From an uncultured Clostridia bacterium (GTDB lineage: Bacteria > Bacillota > Clostridia > TANB77 > CAG-508): a DNA stretch of 46,730 bases. The first letter of the stretch is position 1; each line of letters begins with the position of its first letter. The notes under the pieces are model-generated. The model searched no databases. It saw nothing but the letters and a program-made list of their open reading frames with translations, and had not been told where the DNA came from. The stretch covers positions 1 through 46,730 of the forward strand of contig CAMKSF010000011.1 in NCBI GenBank assembly GCA_946415375.1, read 5' to 3'. This document shows positions 17,540 through 25,558 of the stretch, one piece after another. The position numbers were made by a program, and so were the translations under genes.

Positions 17540-18310
17540 ATGAGAATTTTAGCAGTAGGAGATATAGTTGGAAATAGTGGGGTAAACAAGTTGAAGGCAG
17601 AACTTCAAAATATAAAAAGTGAATACAGCATTGATTTTGTTATTGTAAATGCTGAAAATGCAGCTGAGGGAATGGGACTTACAATAAAAAATTATAATGA
17701 CATTATTTCCGCTGGAGCAGATTGTATTACGATGGGAAACCATACATGGGGTAAAAAAGAAATATTCCAAATAATTGATGAACCAAAACTTTTAAGACCG
17801 ATTAATTATCCAGAAGGGGTATGTGGCAAAGGATATAATATTTTTGAATGTAACGGCAAAAAGATAGCTGTTATAAATGCAATGGGAAGAGCAGAGATTA
17901 ATGTTCAAACAGAGAATCCTTTTTTACAGGTGAAAAAACTTGTAGAAAATATTAAAACAGAAGTAGATATAATAATTTTAGACTTCCATGCAGAAGCGAC
18001 TGCTGAAAAACAAGCAATGGGATATTATCTAGATGGAGAAATTACAGTAATTTTCGGAACACATACTCATGTTCAAACAGCAGATGAAAAGATATTGGAA
18101 AAAGGAACAGCATATATATCAGATATTGGAATGACAGGGCCAAAGAATTCTGTACTTGGAATGGATAAAGATGCAGCTTTAAAAAGATTTTTAACAGCAC
18201 TTCCTGAAAAATATAGAGTAGCTGATGGCGAGACAATGCTTAATGGCTGTATTTTTGAGATTGAAGATAATACAAATAAAGTTACTGAAATTCAAAGAAT
18301 AACCAAATAA
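17540..18310 (+). CDS. ymdB: YmdB-family metallophosphoesterase
   Basis: A 256-residue calcineurin-like phosphoesterase of the YmdB/TIGR00282 family. Metal-binding motifs run in order: GDIVGNSG (Asp8), NAENAA, MGNHTWGK, DFHAEAT and GTHTHVQTAD. In Bacillus YmdB is a cyclic-nucleotide phosphodiesterase affecting biofilm and sporulation decisions. The start codon immediately follows the stop of the preceding gene. In many Firmicutes ymdB lies next to rny and spoVS; here spoVS follows but rny is absent. Confidence 0.93.
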   Translation: MRILAVGDIVGNSGVNKLKAELQNIKSEYSIDFVIVNAENAAEGMGLTIKNYNDIISAGADCITMGNHTWGKKEIFQIIDEPKLLRPINYPEGVCGKGYNIFECNGKKIAVINAMGRAEINVQTENPFLQVKKLVENIKTEVDIIILDFHAEATAEKQAMGYYLDGEITVIFGTHTHVQTADEKILEKGTAYISDIGMTGPKNSVLGMDKDAALKRFLTALPEKYRVADGETMLNGCIFEIEDNTNKVTEIQRITK

Positions 18311-18367
18311 GTTGTTGAATTTTGTCGAATTACGCGATGAAAAGATGGAAAAAATTACCAAAAAGTA

Positions 18368-18396
18368 TTGACCTATAATTTTAAATGTTATAAAAT
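18368..18396 (+). promoter_or_regulatory. Promoter of spoVS
   Basis: TTGACC (18368-18373), 17-bp spacer and TAAAAT (18391-18396), a SigA-like match. I saw no clear SigH consensus. Confidence 0.6.
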
Positions 18397-18446
18397 AATA
18401 TCATAAAAGTTGCAACAAAAAATAAAATTATAGGAGGCAAAAGAGA

Positions 18447-18710
18447 ATGGAAATTTTAAAGATTTCATCAAAATCTAATCCTAATTCAGTAGCAGGAGCT
18501 ATTGCAGGATTAGTAAAAGAATCACAAAGGGCTGAAATGCAAGCAATTGGAGCTGGTGCTCTCAATCAAGCGGTTAAAGCAGTAGCTATAGCAAGAGGTT
18601 ATATAGCACCGTCAGGAGTTGATTTAGTTTGTATTCCTGCATTTGCAGAAGTTGAAGTAGAGGGGGAAGATAGAACAGGAATTAAACTTATAATTGAAAC
18701 TAGAAAATAA
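18447..18710 (+). CDS. spoVS: Stage V sporulation protein S
   Basis: An 87-residue Alba-fold-like SpoVS protein, matching the family over its full length (starts MEILKISSKSNPNSVAGAIAG, with AIGAGALNQAVKAVAIARGY in the middle). In Bacillus SpoVS is needed for spore coat assembly and affects septation. Ribosome site AGGAGG. Own promoter and a terminator directly after. Confidence 0.97.
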   Translation: MEILKISSKSNPNSVAGAIAGLVKESQRAEMQAIGAGALNQAVKAVAIARGYIAPSGVDLVCIPAFAEVEVEGEDRTGIKLIIETRK

Positions 18711-18727
18711 ACTTAATTTAATATTAG

Positions 18728-18760
18728 GGGCACAATTTATTATTGTGCTCTTATTTTGTT
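18728..18760 (+). terminator. Intrinsic terminator of spoVS
   Basis: Stem GCACAAT/ATTGTGC with a 5-nt loop, followed by a T-rich tail. Confidence 0.8.
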
Positions 18761-18891
18761 TTTTAAAAATCTATTTTTATGTACATTATTGGTATTACTA
18801 TATATACAGTTATAATTTTTATAAAAATAGCATAAAATACTTGATAAAATTTGAAAAATAATATAGTATATATATATGAAATGAGGTATAT

Positions 18892-20496
18892 ATGAAACAT
18901 AATATTTTTGGATATTTATTTTTTGTATTTATAATTGTTATTATGGGATTTGCAATATATAAATTTACTAAAAGTCAAAATATAGATGACTCAAATTCTG
19001 TTGATAGTGGATCAAGTGTTGCTACATCTGAAAAGGGAACAGAATTAACTCTAGCCATCTCAGGATTTGATACAATAAATCCAATAATTACAAGAAATAA
19101 ACAAGTACAAGATATAACTAAATTAATATTTGAATCATTAGTTTCTTTAACATCTGATGGAAAAGTTGAGCCATGTCTTGCGAAGGAGTGGGAAACAACA
19201 GACAATATGACATATGTAGTTAGATTAAGAAGTGGTGTGAAATGGAGCAATGGGACATATTTTTCTAGTAATGATGTTAAATATACAATTGATAGACTAC
19301 TCCAAGACAAGGAAGCAAAGAATGCAGTATACGCTGAAAATGTAAGATATCTAAAAGAAGTTGATATTATAGATAATACTACACTAAGAATTATTTTATC
19401 AAAAAAAGTTCCATTCTATGAGTTCTTTCTTACTTTTCCAATAGTATGTAGTAATTATTATGGAGGAGAAAACTTTTGGGAAACCAATAAAAATGATGCA
19501 CCAGTTACAACGGGTAGATTTATTATCACAGAACATGCAGGTAATAGAATAATTCTAACAAAAAATCAAAATTGGTGGAATAAGCAAAATGATGATTCTA
19601 TAATAGATAGAATTACAATCAATTTTTATTCAAGTTTTGCTGAATTATATAATGCTTTTCGACAAGGTAGGATTGATTTTATATCAACTAAAAATAATGA
19701 TTATAAAAAATATATTGGAAAAATAGGGTATAAAGTTAATGAAATTGAGGGTCGTGATTTTACTTTTTTAGCTTTAAATACAAAAAGTGAATTTCTTTCA
19801 GATATAAATGTAAGAAGGGCAATTAGATATGCAATAAATAATGATGAAGTTATTACAAAGATTTATAAAAATTCATATATTAAGGCGAATTTTCCAATTT
19901 CATCATATAATTATTTTGTTGATGAAACAAAAGATAAATATTTTGATCTAAAGAAAATGGAAAATAGTTTAAAGGATTCAGGATGGTATTTGAGAAGAAA
20001 ACAATGGCAAAAGACAGTTAATTATAAGACTAAAGTATTAGAACTAAACTTAGTAGTAAGAAAAAAATCTAATAGAGTTAATGTTGCAAATTATCTAAAA
20101 GAGAAATTTGCAGAACAAGGAATTATAATAAATGTAATTTCAGTTTCTGATACCGATTATGCAAATTATATTAATAGCAAAAAGTATGACTTGATTTTAT
20201 GTGAAATAACTAATCCAATTTCACCTGATTTGACTTCATATTTTGGAAATGGAAATTTAGCTAATTTTAATAATGATAATGCAAATAGGATTTTAAATGA
20301 ATTAAATAGTATTACAGATGAAGAAGAATTGAAAGAACGATTTAAAAAATTATACGAAATATATGAGGATGAAATACCATATATTGGTCTTGGGAGAAAT
20401 AAGATATATGCAATTTCAAGTTCATATTTAAATGGTGAAATAGAATCTAGATGGTATAATTTATACTTTAAATTTAAAGACTGGTATAAAAATTAA
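18892..20496 (+). CDS. Family 5 extracellular solute-binding protein, membrane-tethered, orphan
   Basis: A 534-residue SBP_bac_5 (peptide/nickel-binding) protein. Recognisable parts: ISGFDTINPIITRNKQVQ, then LVSLTSDGKVEPCLAKEWE, WSNGTYFSSNDVKYTIDRLL and NVRRAIRYAINNDEVI. The N-terminus is a hydrophobic helix (about residues 7-24) with no Cys for lipid attachment, so the protein looks anchored by an uncleaved helix, unlike the usual lipoprotein form. No permease or ATPase gene is adjacent, so it either serves a distant transporter or has another role. The gene follows an AT-rich promoter region; ribosome site GAGG. Confidence 0.85.
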   Translation: MKHNIFGYLFFVFIIVIMGFAIYKFTKSQNIDDSNSVDSGSSVATSEKGTELTLAISGFDTINPIITRNKQVQDITKLIFESLVSLTSDGKVEPCLAKEWETTDNMTYVVRLRSGVKWSNGTYFSSNDVKYTIDRLLQDKEAKNAVYAENVRYLKEVDIIDNTTLRIILSKKVPFYEFFLTFPIVCSNYYGGENFWETNKNDAPVTTGRFIITEHAGNRIILTKNQNWWNKQNDDSIIDRITINFYSSFAELYNAFRQGRIDFISTKNNDYKKYIGKIGYKVNEIEGRDFTFLALNTKSEFLSDINVRRAIRYAINNDEVITKIYKNSYIKANFPISSYNYFVDETKDKYFDLKKMENSLKDSGWYLRRKQWQKTVNYKTKVLELNLVVRKKSNRVNVANYLKEKFAEQGIIINVISVSDTDYANYINSKKYDLILCEITNPISPDLTSYFGNGNLANFNNDNANRILNELNSITDEEELKERFKKLYEIYEDEIPYIGLGRNKIYAISSSYLNGEIESRWYNLYFKFKDWYKN

Positions 20497-20515
20497 AAAA
20501 AATTTTAAAAAAGTA

Positions 20516-20543
20516 TTGACAAAATAAATGTTTGGTATATAAT
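20516..20543 (+). promoter_or_regulatory. Promoter of recA
   Basis: TTGACA (20516-20521), 16-bp spacer and TATAAT (20538-20543). TGTTTG/CAAACA and CAAAC/GTTTG inverted repeats overlap and follow it. No GAAC-N4-GTTC LexA box was seen. Confidence 0.75.
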
Positions 20544-20586
20544 ACTAATATCAAACAAGAGTTTGTAATTGAAGGAGGAAATAAAA

Positions 20587-21630
20587 ATGTCAGAAAATTC
20601 AGAAAAAAAGAAAGCATTAGATGCAGCATTAAGTCAAATTGAAAAACAATTTGGAAAAGGTTCTGTAATGAAATTAGGAGAATATAAAGCAATGGAAGTG
20701 GAAGCTATATCAACAGGAGCACTTAGCTTAGATATGGCTTTAGGAATTGGAGGATTACCACGTGGAAGAATAATTGAGGTATATGGTCCAGAATCTTCTG
20801 GTAAAACGACACTTGCTTTACATGTAATTGCTGAAGCACAGAAGTTAGGCGGAGAAGCTGCTTTTATAGATGCAGAACATGCATTAGATCCTGTCTATGC
20901 AAAAAAATTAGGAGTTAATATAGATGATTTAATAGTATCTCAACCAGATACAGGTGAACAAGCATTAGAAATTACAGAGAGTTTAGTTAGAAGTGGAGCT
21001 TTAGATGTAATAGTTGTTGACTCTGTTGCAGCGTTAGTTCCAAAAGCAGAAATTGATGGAGATATGGGAGATTCTCATATGGGACTACAAGCTAGATTAA
21101 TGTCTCAGGCTTTAAGAAAACTAGCTGGTGCAATTAATAAAACTAAAACAATAATAATATTTATTAATCAATTAAGAGAAAAAATTGGTGTCATGTTTGG
21201 AAACCCTGAGACAACAACAGGAGGTAGAGCTCTTAAATTTTATGCATCAGTTAGGCTAGATATTAGAAAGATTGAAAATATTAAGCAAGACGGAAATGTT
21301 ATAGGAAATAGAGCTAGAGTTAAAATAGTAAAAAATAAAGTTGCTCCACCATTTAGAGAAGCTGAATTTGATATTATGTATGGAGAAGGAATTTCAAAAA
21401 TAGGAAATATATTTGATATTGCAGTTAATTTAGATATCATCGAAAAGAGTGGATCATGGTTTAGCTACAATGGCAACAGAATTGGACAAGGAAGAGAAAA
21501 CGCTAAAAAATATCTTCAAGATAATCCAAAAATTTTAGAGGAAGTTGAGAAAAGGGTTAGAGGAAATTCAGAAAAAGCATTTGAAGAAAGCCTTGGAGAA
21601 GATAGAAAAGCCGAAGAAGATGATGAATAA
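20587..21630 (+). CDS. recA: Recombinase RecA
   Basis: A 347-residue RecA, which polymerises on single-stranded DNA and drives strand exchange and the SOS response. Walker A is GPESSGKTT, the adjacent strand ends [10 protein letters not shown], and the loop segments [15 protein letters not shown] and [21 protein letters not shown] are intact. The acidic C-terminal tail is present ([11 protein letters not shown]). I chose the ATG at 20587, behind AAGGAGG; an in-frame TTG at 20569 would overlap the ribosome site. recX and scpA follow. Confidence 0.98.
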   Translation: MSENSEKKKALDAALSQIEKQFGKGSVMKLGEYKAMEVEAISTGALSLDMALGIGGLPRGRIIEVYGPESSGKTTLALHVIAEAQKLGGEAAFIDAEHALDPVYAKKLGVNIDDLIVSQPDTGEQALEITESLVRSGALDVIVVDSVAALVPKAEIDGDMGDSHMGLQARLMSQALRKLAGAINKTKTIIIFINQLREKIGVMFGNPETTTGGRALKFYASVRLDIRKIENIKQDGNVIGNRARVKIVKNKVAPPFREAEFDIMYGEGISKIGNIFDIAVNLDIIEKSGSWFSYNGNRIGQGRENAKKYLQDNPKILEEVEKRVRGNSEKAFEESLGEDRKAEEDDE

Positions 21631-21687
21631 AAAAGAGACGGTTTGTTTTGCCTTCTCTCTTGAATAATTATTAGGAGAAAAGTATTT

Positions 21688-22125
21688 ATGTATTCAGCTC
21701 AAGAATTTGATAAAGAAAAAACAAAAGTAATGAAATTTATTGTATTCAAGAAAAGAACAGAACAAGAAGTTAGAAATAAATTCATAAACTCAATTGAAGA
21801 AAATATGCTTGAAGATATAATAGAATATTTAAAAGAAGCAAATTATTTAGATGATAAAGAATATATAGAAAAGGCAATAAATAATTTTAGAGTTTTAAAG
21901 AATTTATCTTTAAAAGAGATAAAGTATAAGCTACTAGCAAAAGGTTTAAATAAAAATGATATAGAAGACTATTTTTATGAAAATAAAGATGACTTAAATG
22001 AATATGAAAAACAGTCTGCAAGAAATATATACAATAAAAAGAAAAAAGAGATGGACGAAGAAGAAATAAAACAATATCTATTAAAAAAAGGATATAACTA
22101 CGATAATATAAATTTTAAGGAGTAA
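21688..22125 (+). CDS. recX: RecX-family regulator of RecA
   Basis: A 145-residue, highly charged, helix-rich protein with the three-helix repeat pattern of RecX (RTEQEVRNKF, LKEANYLDDKEYIEKAINNF, SLKEIKYKLLAKGLNKNDIEDYF). RecX binds RecA filaments and limits their activity. It is 57 bp downstream of recA in the same orientation, the usual arrangement. Ribosome site TAGGAGA. Only 3 bp separate it from scpA. Confidence 0.88.
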   Translation: MYSAQEFDKEKTKVMKFIVFKKRTEQEVRNKFINSIEENMLEDIIEYLKEANYLDDKEYIEKAINNFRVLKNLSLKEIKYKLLAKGLNKNDIEDYFYENKDDLNEYEKQSARNIYNKKKKEMDEEEIKQYLLKKGYNYDNINFKE

Positions 22126-22128
22126 GAA

Positions 22129-22896
22129 ATGCAAAAGGTATTAGCTTTAGAAACAAATAAATATGCAATTAGATTAGAAAATTTTCAGGGACCATTAGAT
22201 TTATTATGTACTTTAATTGAAAAAAATAAGATGAGTATTTATGATATAAATTTAAATGAGATAACAGACCAATATATAGAATACATAAATAAAATGGAAG
22301 AGATGAATCTAGAAGTTACCAGTGAATTTTTAAGTATGGCATCAACTCTACTGTATATTAAATCTAAAAAATTGCTTCCAAATAGACAAGAAGATGAAGA
22401 AGAAATAACAGAAGAAGAACTAATAAGACGAATTGTAGAATATAAGAAATATAAAGATGTTCAATCATGTCTTATGCAAAATTTTAAAATATTTTCTAAT
22501 AGACTTTTTAAATTACCAGAAAGCATTCCTCTACCAAAGCAATCAATTGAAAATTTATATGATACAACTACTATACCAGATATTTATTCTTCATTAGTTA
22601 CAAAGAATAAAGAAAGAATAAATCTCAATGCTAAAAACATTGAAAAGATAGCTATAACTGAAAATTATACAGTAGCAAGTAAATTAAAAGATATGTTTAG
22701 AGAATTAATTAAACATAAAAAATTTGTATTTAATAAATTATTCTCAATAAAAAAACACAGTAAAAATGAAATAGTTACAGCTTTTTCTGGACTATTGGAA
22801 TTATCAAGACGAAGTAAAGTAGAAACATATCAAGAAGATTTATTTGGAGATATAAATGTAAAAAAGAAACAGGAGATAAGGGAGAAGGCATTATAA
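22129..22896 (+). CDS. scpA: Segregation and condensation protein A, altered C-terminus
   Basis: A 255-residue kleisin of the SMC-ScpAB condensin complex. The N-terminal hallmark AIRLENFQGPLDLLCTLIEKNKMSIYDI is intact, and a C-terminal winged-helix-like region (LFSIKKHSKNEIVTAFSGLLELSRR) is present. The last 25 codons are duplicated after the next gene. There the copy reads the same tail but stops as KKKQR within a strong terminator, whereas this copy continues as KKKQEIREKAL. scpB, normally next to scpA, is not in the window. The arrangement suggests DNA was inserted at the 3' end of scpA, slightly changing its end. Confidence 0.93.
   Translation: MQKVLALETNKYAIRLENFQGPLDLLCTLIEKNKMSIYDINLNEITDQYIEYINKMEEMNLEVTSEFLSMASTLLYIKSKKLLPNRQEDEEEITEEELIRRIVEYKKYKDVQSCLMQNFKIFSNRLFKLPESIPLPKQSIENLYDTTTIPDIYSSLVTKNKERINLNAKNIEKIAITENYTVASKLKDMFRELIKHKKFVFNKLFSIKKHSKNEIVTAFSGLLELSRRSKVETYQEDLFGDINVKKKQEIREKAL
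22822..22868 (+). repeat. scpA 3'-end direct repeat, copy 1
   Basis: 47 bp identical to 25485-25531, located 2663 bp apart on either side of the BspA-like gene. This copy is inside the scpA coding sequence. Confidence 0.9.
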
Positions 22897-23042
22897 GGAC
22901 ACTAAAATTATTTTTAAAAATAGGTGGTGAAAGTTGAAAGAAATTCTTTTGAAATTACATTAATTTTTCTTATATGGTCATTTTTTAATGTGATTAAAAA
23001 TTTTTATAAATTGATTGTAAATATTTTATAGAAGGTGAAAAA

Positions 23043-25457
23043 ATGAAAGTAAAAAATAAAATAATAGCAATAGTTTTGATTATCGTTGCTATATTATTAT
23101 TAATTAATGTGAAAGTTAACGCAGAAATTATAGAAGATGGAGATTGGAGATATTCATATTCAGAAGAGGATGGAATTATAATATTTAAATATCTTGGGAC
23201 AGATAAAGTAGTAGAAGTACCAAAATATATAAATGGAAAGTCAGTTCAAACGATAGGAGGTAATGCTTTTGAAAATTGTAATAATGTTGAAAAAATAATA
23301 TTACCAGAAAATGTAACTCAACTTTGGGATAATGCATTTGCAAATTGTGAGTCTCTAAAAATACTTGTAGTCAAAACAAAAACTTCTGTAAATATAGAAT
23401 CAGGTCCTGATGAATTATTTAAAGGATGTTCTAATGAATTGAAAGTTTACCTCTCAGAACATTGTTCAAATCTAATTAGCTATTTGAATAATATAGGTAT
23501 AAGTTATTGTACTAATGTTGAGGGAGATTATGCGTATATACATTCAGAAGAAGATGGAACTATAATAACCAAATATCTTGGGACAGATAAAGTAGTAGAA
23601 GTACCAAAATATATAAATGAAAAGTCAGTTCAAACAATAGGAGGAAATGCATTTGCAAATTGTAATAATATTGAAAAAATAATATTACCAGAAAGTGTAA
23701 CTCAACTTTGGGATAATGCATTTGCAAATTGTGAATCTTTGAAAATACTTGTAGTCAAAACTAAAACCTCTGTAGATATAGAATCAGGTCCTGATGAATT
23801 ATTTAAAGGGTGCTCAGATGAATTGATTGTATATCTTTCTAAACATTGCACAAATCTTATTAGTTATTTGAATAATATAGGTATAAACTATTGTACTAAC
23901 ATTGATGGTGAATATGCATATATAAATTCAGGAGAAGATGAAATCACAATATCTAAATATCTTGGAACAGAAAAAGAAGTTATAGTACCAGAAAAATTAA
24001 ATGGAAAAACAGTTACGACAATTGGGGAAAGAGCATTTGGAGAATGTAAAAATATAGAGAGAATTGTATTTCCGGAAAATATAAATGATATTTATGAGTC
24101 AGCATTTATTAATTGCGAATCTTTAAAAATTGTTATTTTTAAAGCTAAAGATGGCATATCAATAAAACCATACAATTTATTTAAAGGATGTTCTAATGAA
24201 TTGGTAGTATATCTTTCTGAAAATTGTACAAGTTTTATGGATTATTTAAATGAAGAGGGGATTGGATCTTTTAATCAATTTTCAGGGGATTATGCATATC
24301 TATATTCAGAGGGAGATACAATAACTTTATCTAAATATCTTGGAACAGAAAATGAAGTTATAGTACCAGAAAAAATAGACGGAAAAGTATTTGCGAAAAT
24401 AGGAGAAAAAGCATTTGAGGGTTGTAGAAATATAGAGAGTATAGTATTACCAGAAAGTATAACTGATATTCGTAAATCGGCATTTATCAATTGTGAATCT
24501 TTAAAAACTGTTAGATTCAATACTAAAGAAATAATATCAATAGAGCCATATGATATATTTAAAGGATGTTCTGATGAATTAACAGTATATCTTACAAAAA
24601 ATAATGTATCGTTTATTGAGTATCTATATGATGAAGACATTGAATATGTACTAGTAAATGAGTGCAGTATTTCACATACACCAAACAATACAGTTAGAGA
24701 AAATGAAAAAGCAGCGACATGTTTAAATGAAGGCTCTTATGATGAAGTTATATACTGTTCAGTATGTGGAGAAGAAATAAGTAGAACAACAAAAACAGTA
24801 GCAAAGCTTAATCACAAACATATAGTAGCATCTGTAATAACGAAAGCAACATTAAAAGCAGATGGAAAAATAGTTAATACTAAGAAATGTTCTGAATGTG
24901 GAACAGTTGAATATACAACTACAACGCCGATATATTATCCAAAAACTGTTTCTTTAAAGACAACAAGTTATACCTATAATGGAAAGGTAAGAAAACCAAG
25001 TGTAGTTGTTAAAGATAGTGAAGGAAACACTATTATATCTTCAAATTATAATGTTACATATTCAAACAAAAATAGCAAAAATGTTGGAAAATATACAGTA
25101 AAGATAACTTTTAAAGGAATTTATAAGGGTACAAAAGAGCTTACTTATGATATTAAGCCCAAGGGAACAAAGTTGAAGAAATTAACAAATGGTTCAAAAT
25201 CTTTTACTACAATCTGGAAAAAACAATATACTCAAACTACGGGATACCAAATAAAGTATTCTACAGATAGTGAATTTAAGAATGGTAAGACAATAACTAT
25301 TTATAGTAAAGGAACGTCATCAAGAAAAATTAAAGGTTTGAAGAAAAATAAGAAATACTATGTAAAAATTAGAACATTTAAAACAGTTAAATTTAATAAA
25401 AAAAGTATAAAGATTTATTCAGACTGGAGTTCTTCGAAAAATGTTAAAACAAGGTAG
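23043..25457 (+). CDS. BspA-like leucine-rich-repeat surface protein
   Basis: An 804-residue protein with a signal peptide (residues 1-27, ending KVNA). Four large LRR_5 (BspA/TpLRR) modules of about 128 residues follow (FxNCxNIExIxLPExVTxL and AFxNCESLKIL patterns). Then come a Cys-rich linker (CSVCGEE, CSECGT), an Ig-like segment (YNGKVRKPSVVV) and the lysine-rich Fn3-like C-terminal module (TTGYQIKYSTDSE, KKYYVKIRTF, YSDWSSSK). BspA proteins bind host or bacterial surfaces; the ligand here is unknown. Modules 1 and 2 are nearly identical at DNA level. The gene sits between duplicated scpA ends, so it appears to be a recent insertion. Ribosome site GAAGGTG. Confidence 0.88.
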   Translation: MKVKNKIIAIVLIIVAILLLINVKVNAEIIEDGDWRYSYSEEDGIIIFKYLGTDKVVEVPKYINGKSVQTIGGNAFENCNNVEKIILPENVTQLWDNAFANCESLKILVVKTKTSVNIESGPDELFKGCSNELKVYLSEHCSNLISYLNNIGISYCTNVEGDYAYIHSEEDGTIITKYLGTDKVVEVPKYINEKSVQTIGGNAFANCNNIEKIILPESVTQLWDNAFANCESLKILVVKTKTSVDIESGPDELFKGCSDELIVYLSKHCTNLISYLNNIGINYCTNIDGEYAYINSGEDEITISKYLGTEKEVIVPEKLNGKTVTTIGERAFGECKNIERIVFPENINDIYESAFINCESLKIVIFKAKDGISIKPYNLFKGCSNELVVYLSENCTSFMDYLNEEGIGSFNQFSGDYAYLYSEGDTITLSKYLGTENEVIVPEKIDGKVFAKIGEKAFEGCRNIESIVLPESITDIRKSAFINCESLKTVRFNTKEIISIEPYDIFKGCSDELTVYLTKNNVSFIEYLYDEDIEYVLVNECSISHTPNNTVRENEKAATCLNEGSYDEVIYCSVCGEEISRTTKTVAKLNHKHIVASVITKATLKADGKIVNTKKCSECGTVEYTTTTPIYYPKTVSLKTTSYTYNGKVRKPSVVVKDSEGNTIISSNYNVTYSNKNSKNVGKYTVKITFKGIYKGTKELTYDIKPKGTKLKKLTNGSKSFTTIWKKQYTQTTGYQIKYSTDSEFKNGKTITIYSKGTSSRKIKGLKKNKKYYVKIRTFKTVKFNKKSIKIYSDWSSSKNVKTR
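23160..24655 (+). repeat. Four tandem LRR modules (384, 384, 378 bp spacing)
   Basis: The shared segment AAATATCTTGG recurs at 23187, 23571, 23955 and 24333. The first two units are the most alike, so amplification is probably recent. Confidence 0.85.
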
Positions 25458-25484
25458 AATTGACAAATAATGAAAAAAAAGGTT

Positions 25485-25531
25485 GAAACATATCAAGAAG
25501 ATTTATTTGGAGATATAAATGTAAAAAAGAA
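25485..25531 (+). repeat. scpA 3'-end direct repeat, copy 2
   Basis: Identical over 47 bp to 22822-22868. Read in the scpA frame it encodes the same tail and then stops (KKKQR) inside the following terminator. It is probably the original scpA end, left behind by an insertion. Confidence 0.85.
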
Positions 25532-25553
25532 GCAGAGATAATGCTTCTTTTTT
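25523..25553. terminator. Bidirectional terminator
   Basis: AAAAAAGAAGCA, 7-nt loop, then TGCTTCTTTTTT: a 12-bp stem with T-runs on both strands. It serves the plus-strand scpA/BspA side and the minus-strand 671-residue gene that ends at 25559. Confidence 0.9.
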
Positions 25554-25558
25554 AGCGT

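Noticed and set aside
17269..17589. Minus-strand frames opposite the CmpB-type C-terminus and the ymdB start
   Set aside because: Antisense shadows of helical Lys/Glu-rich coding sequence, without a start context.
20522..20586. LexA box at recA
   Set aside because: Inverted repeats are present (TGTTTG/CAAACA) but no GAAC-N4-GTTC pattern.
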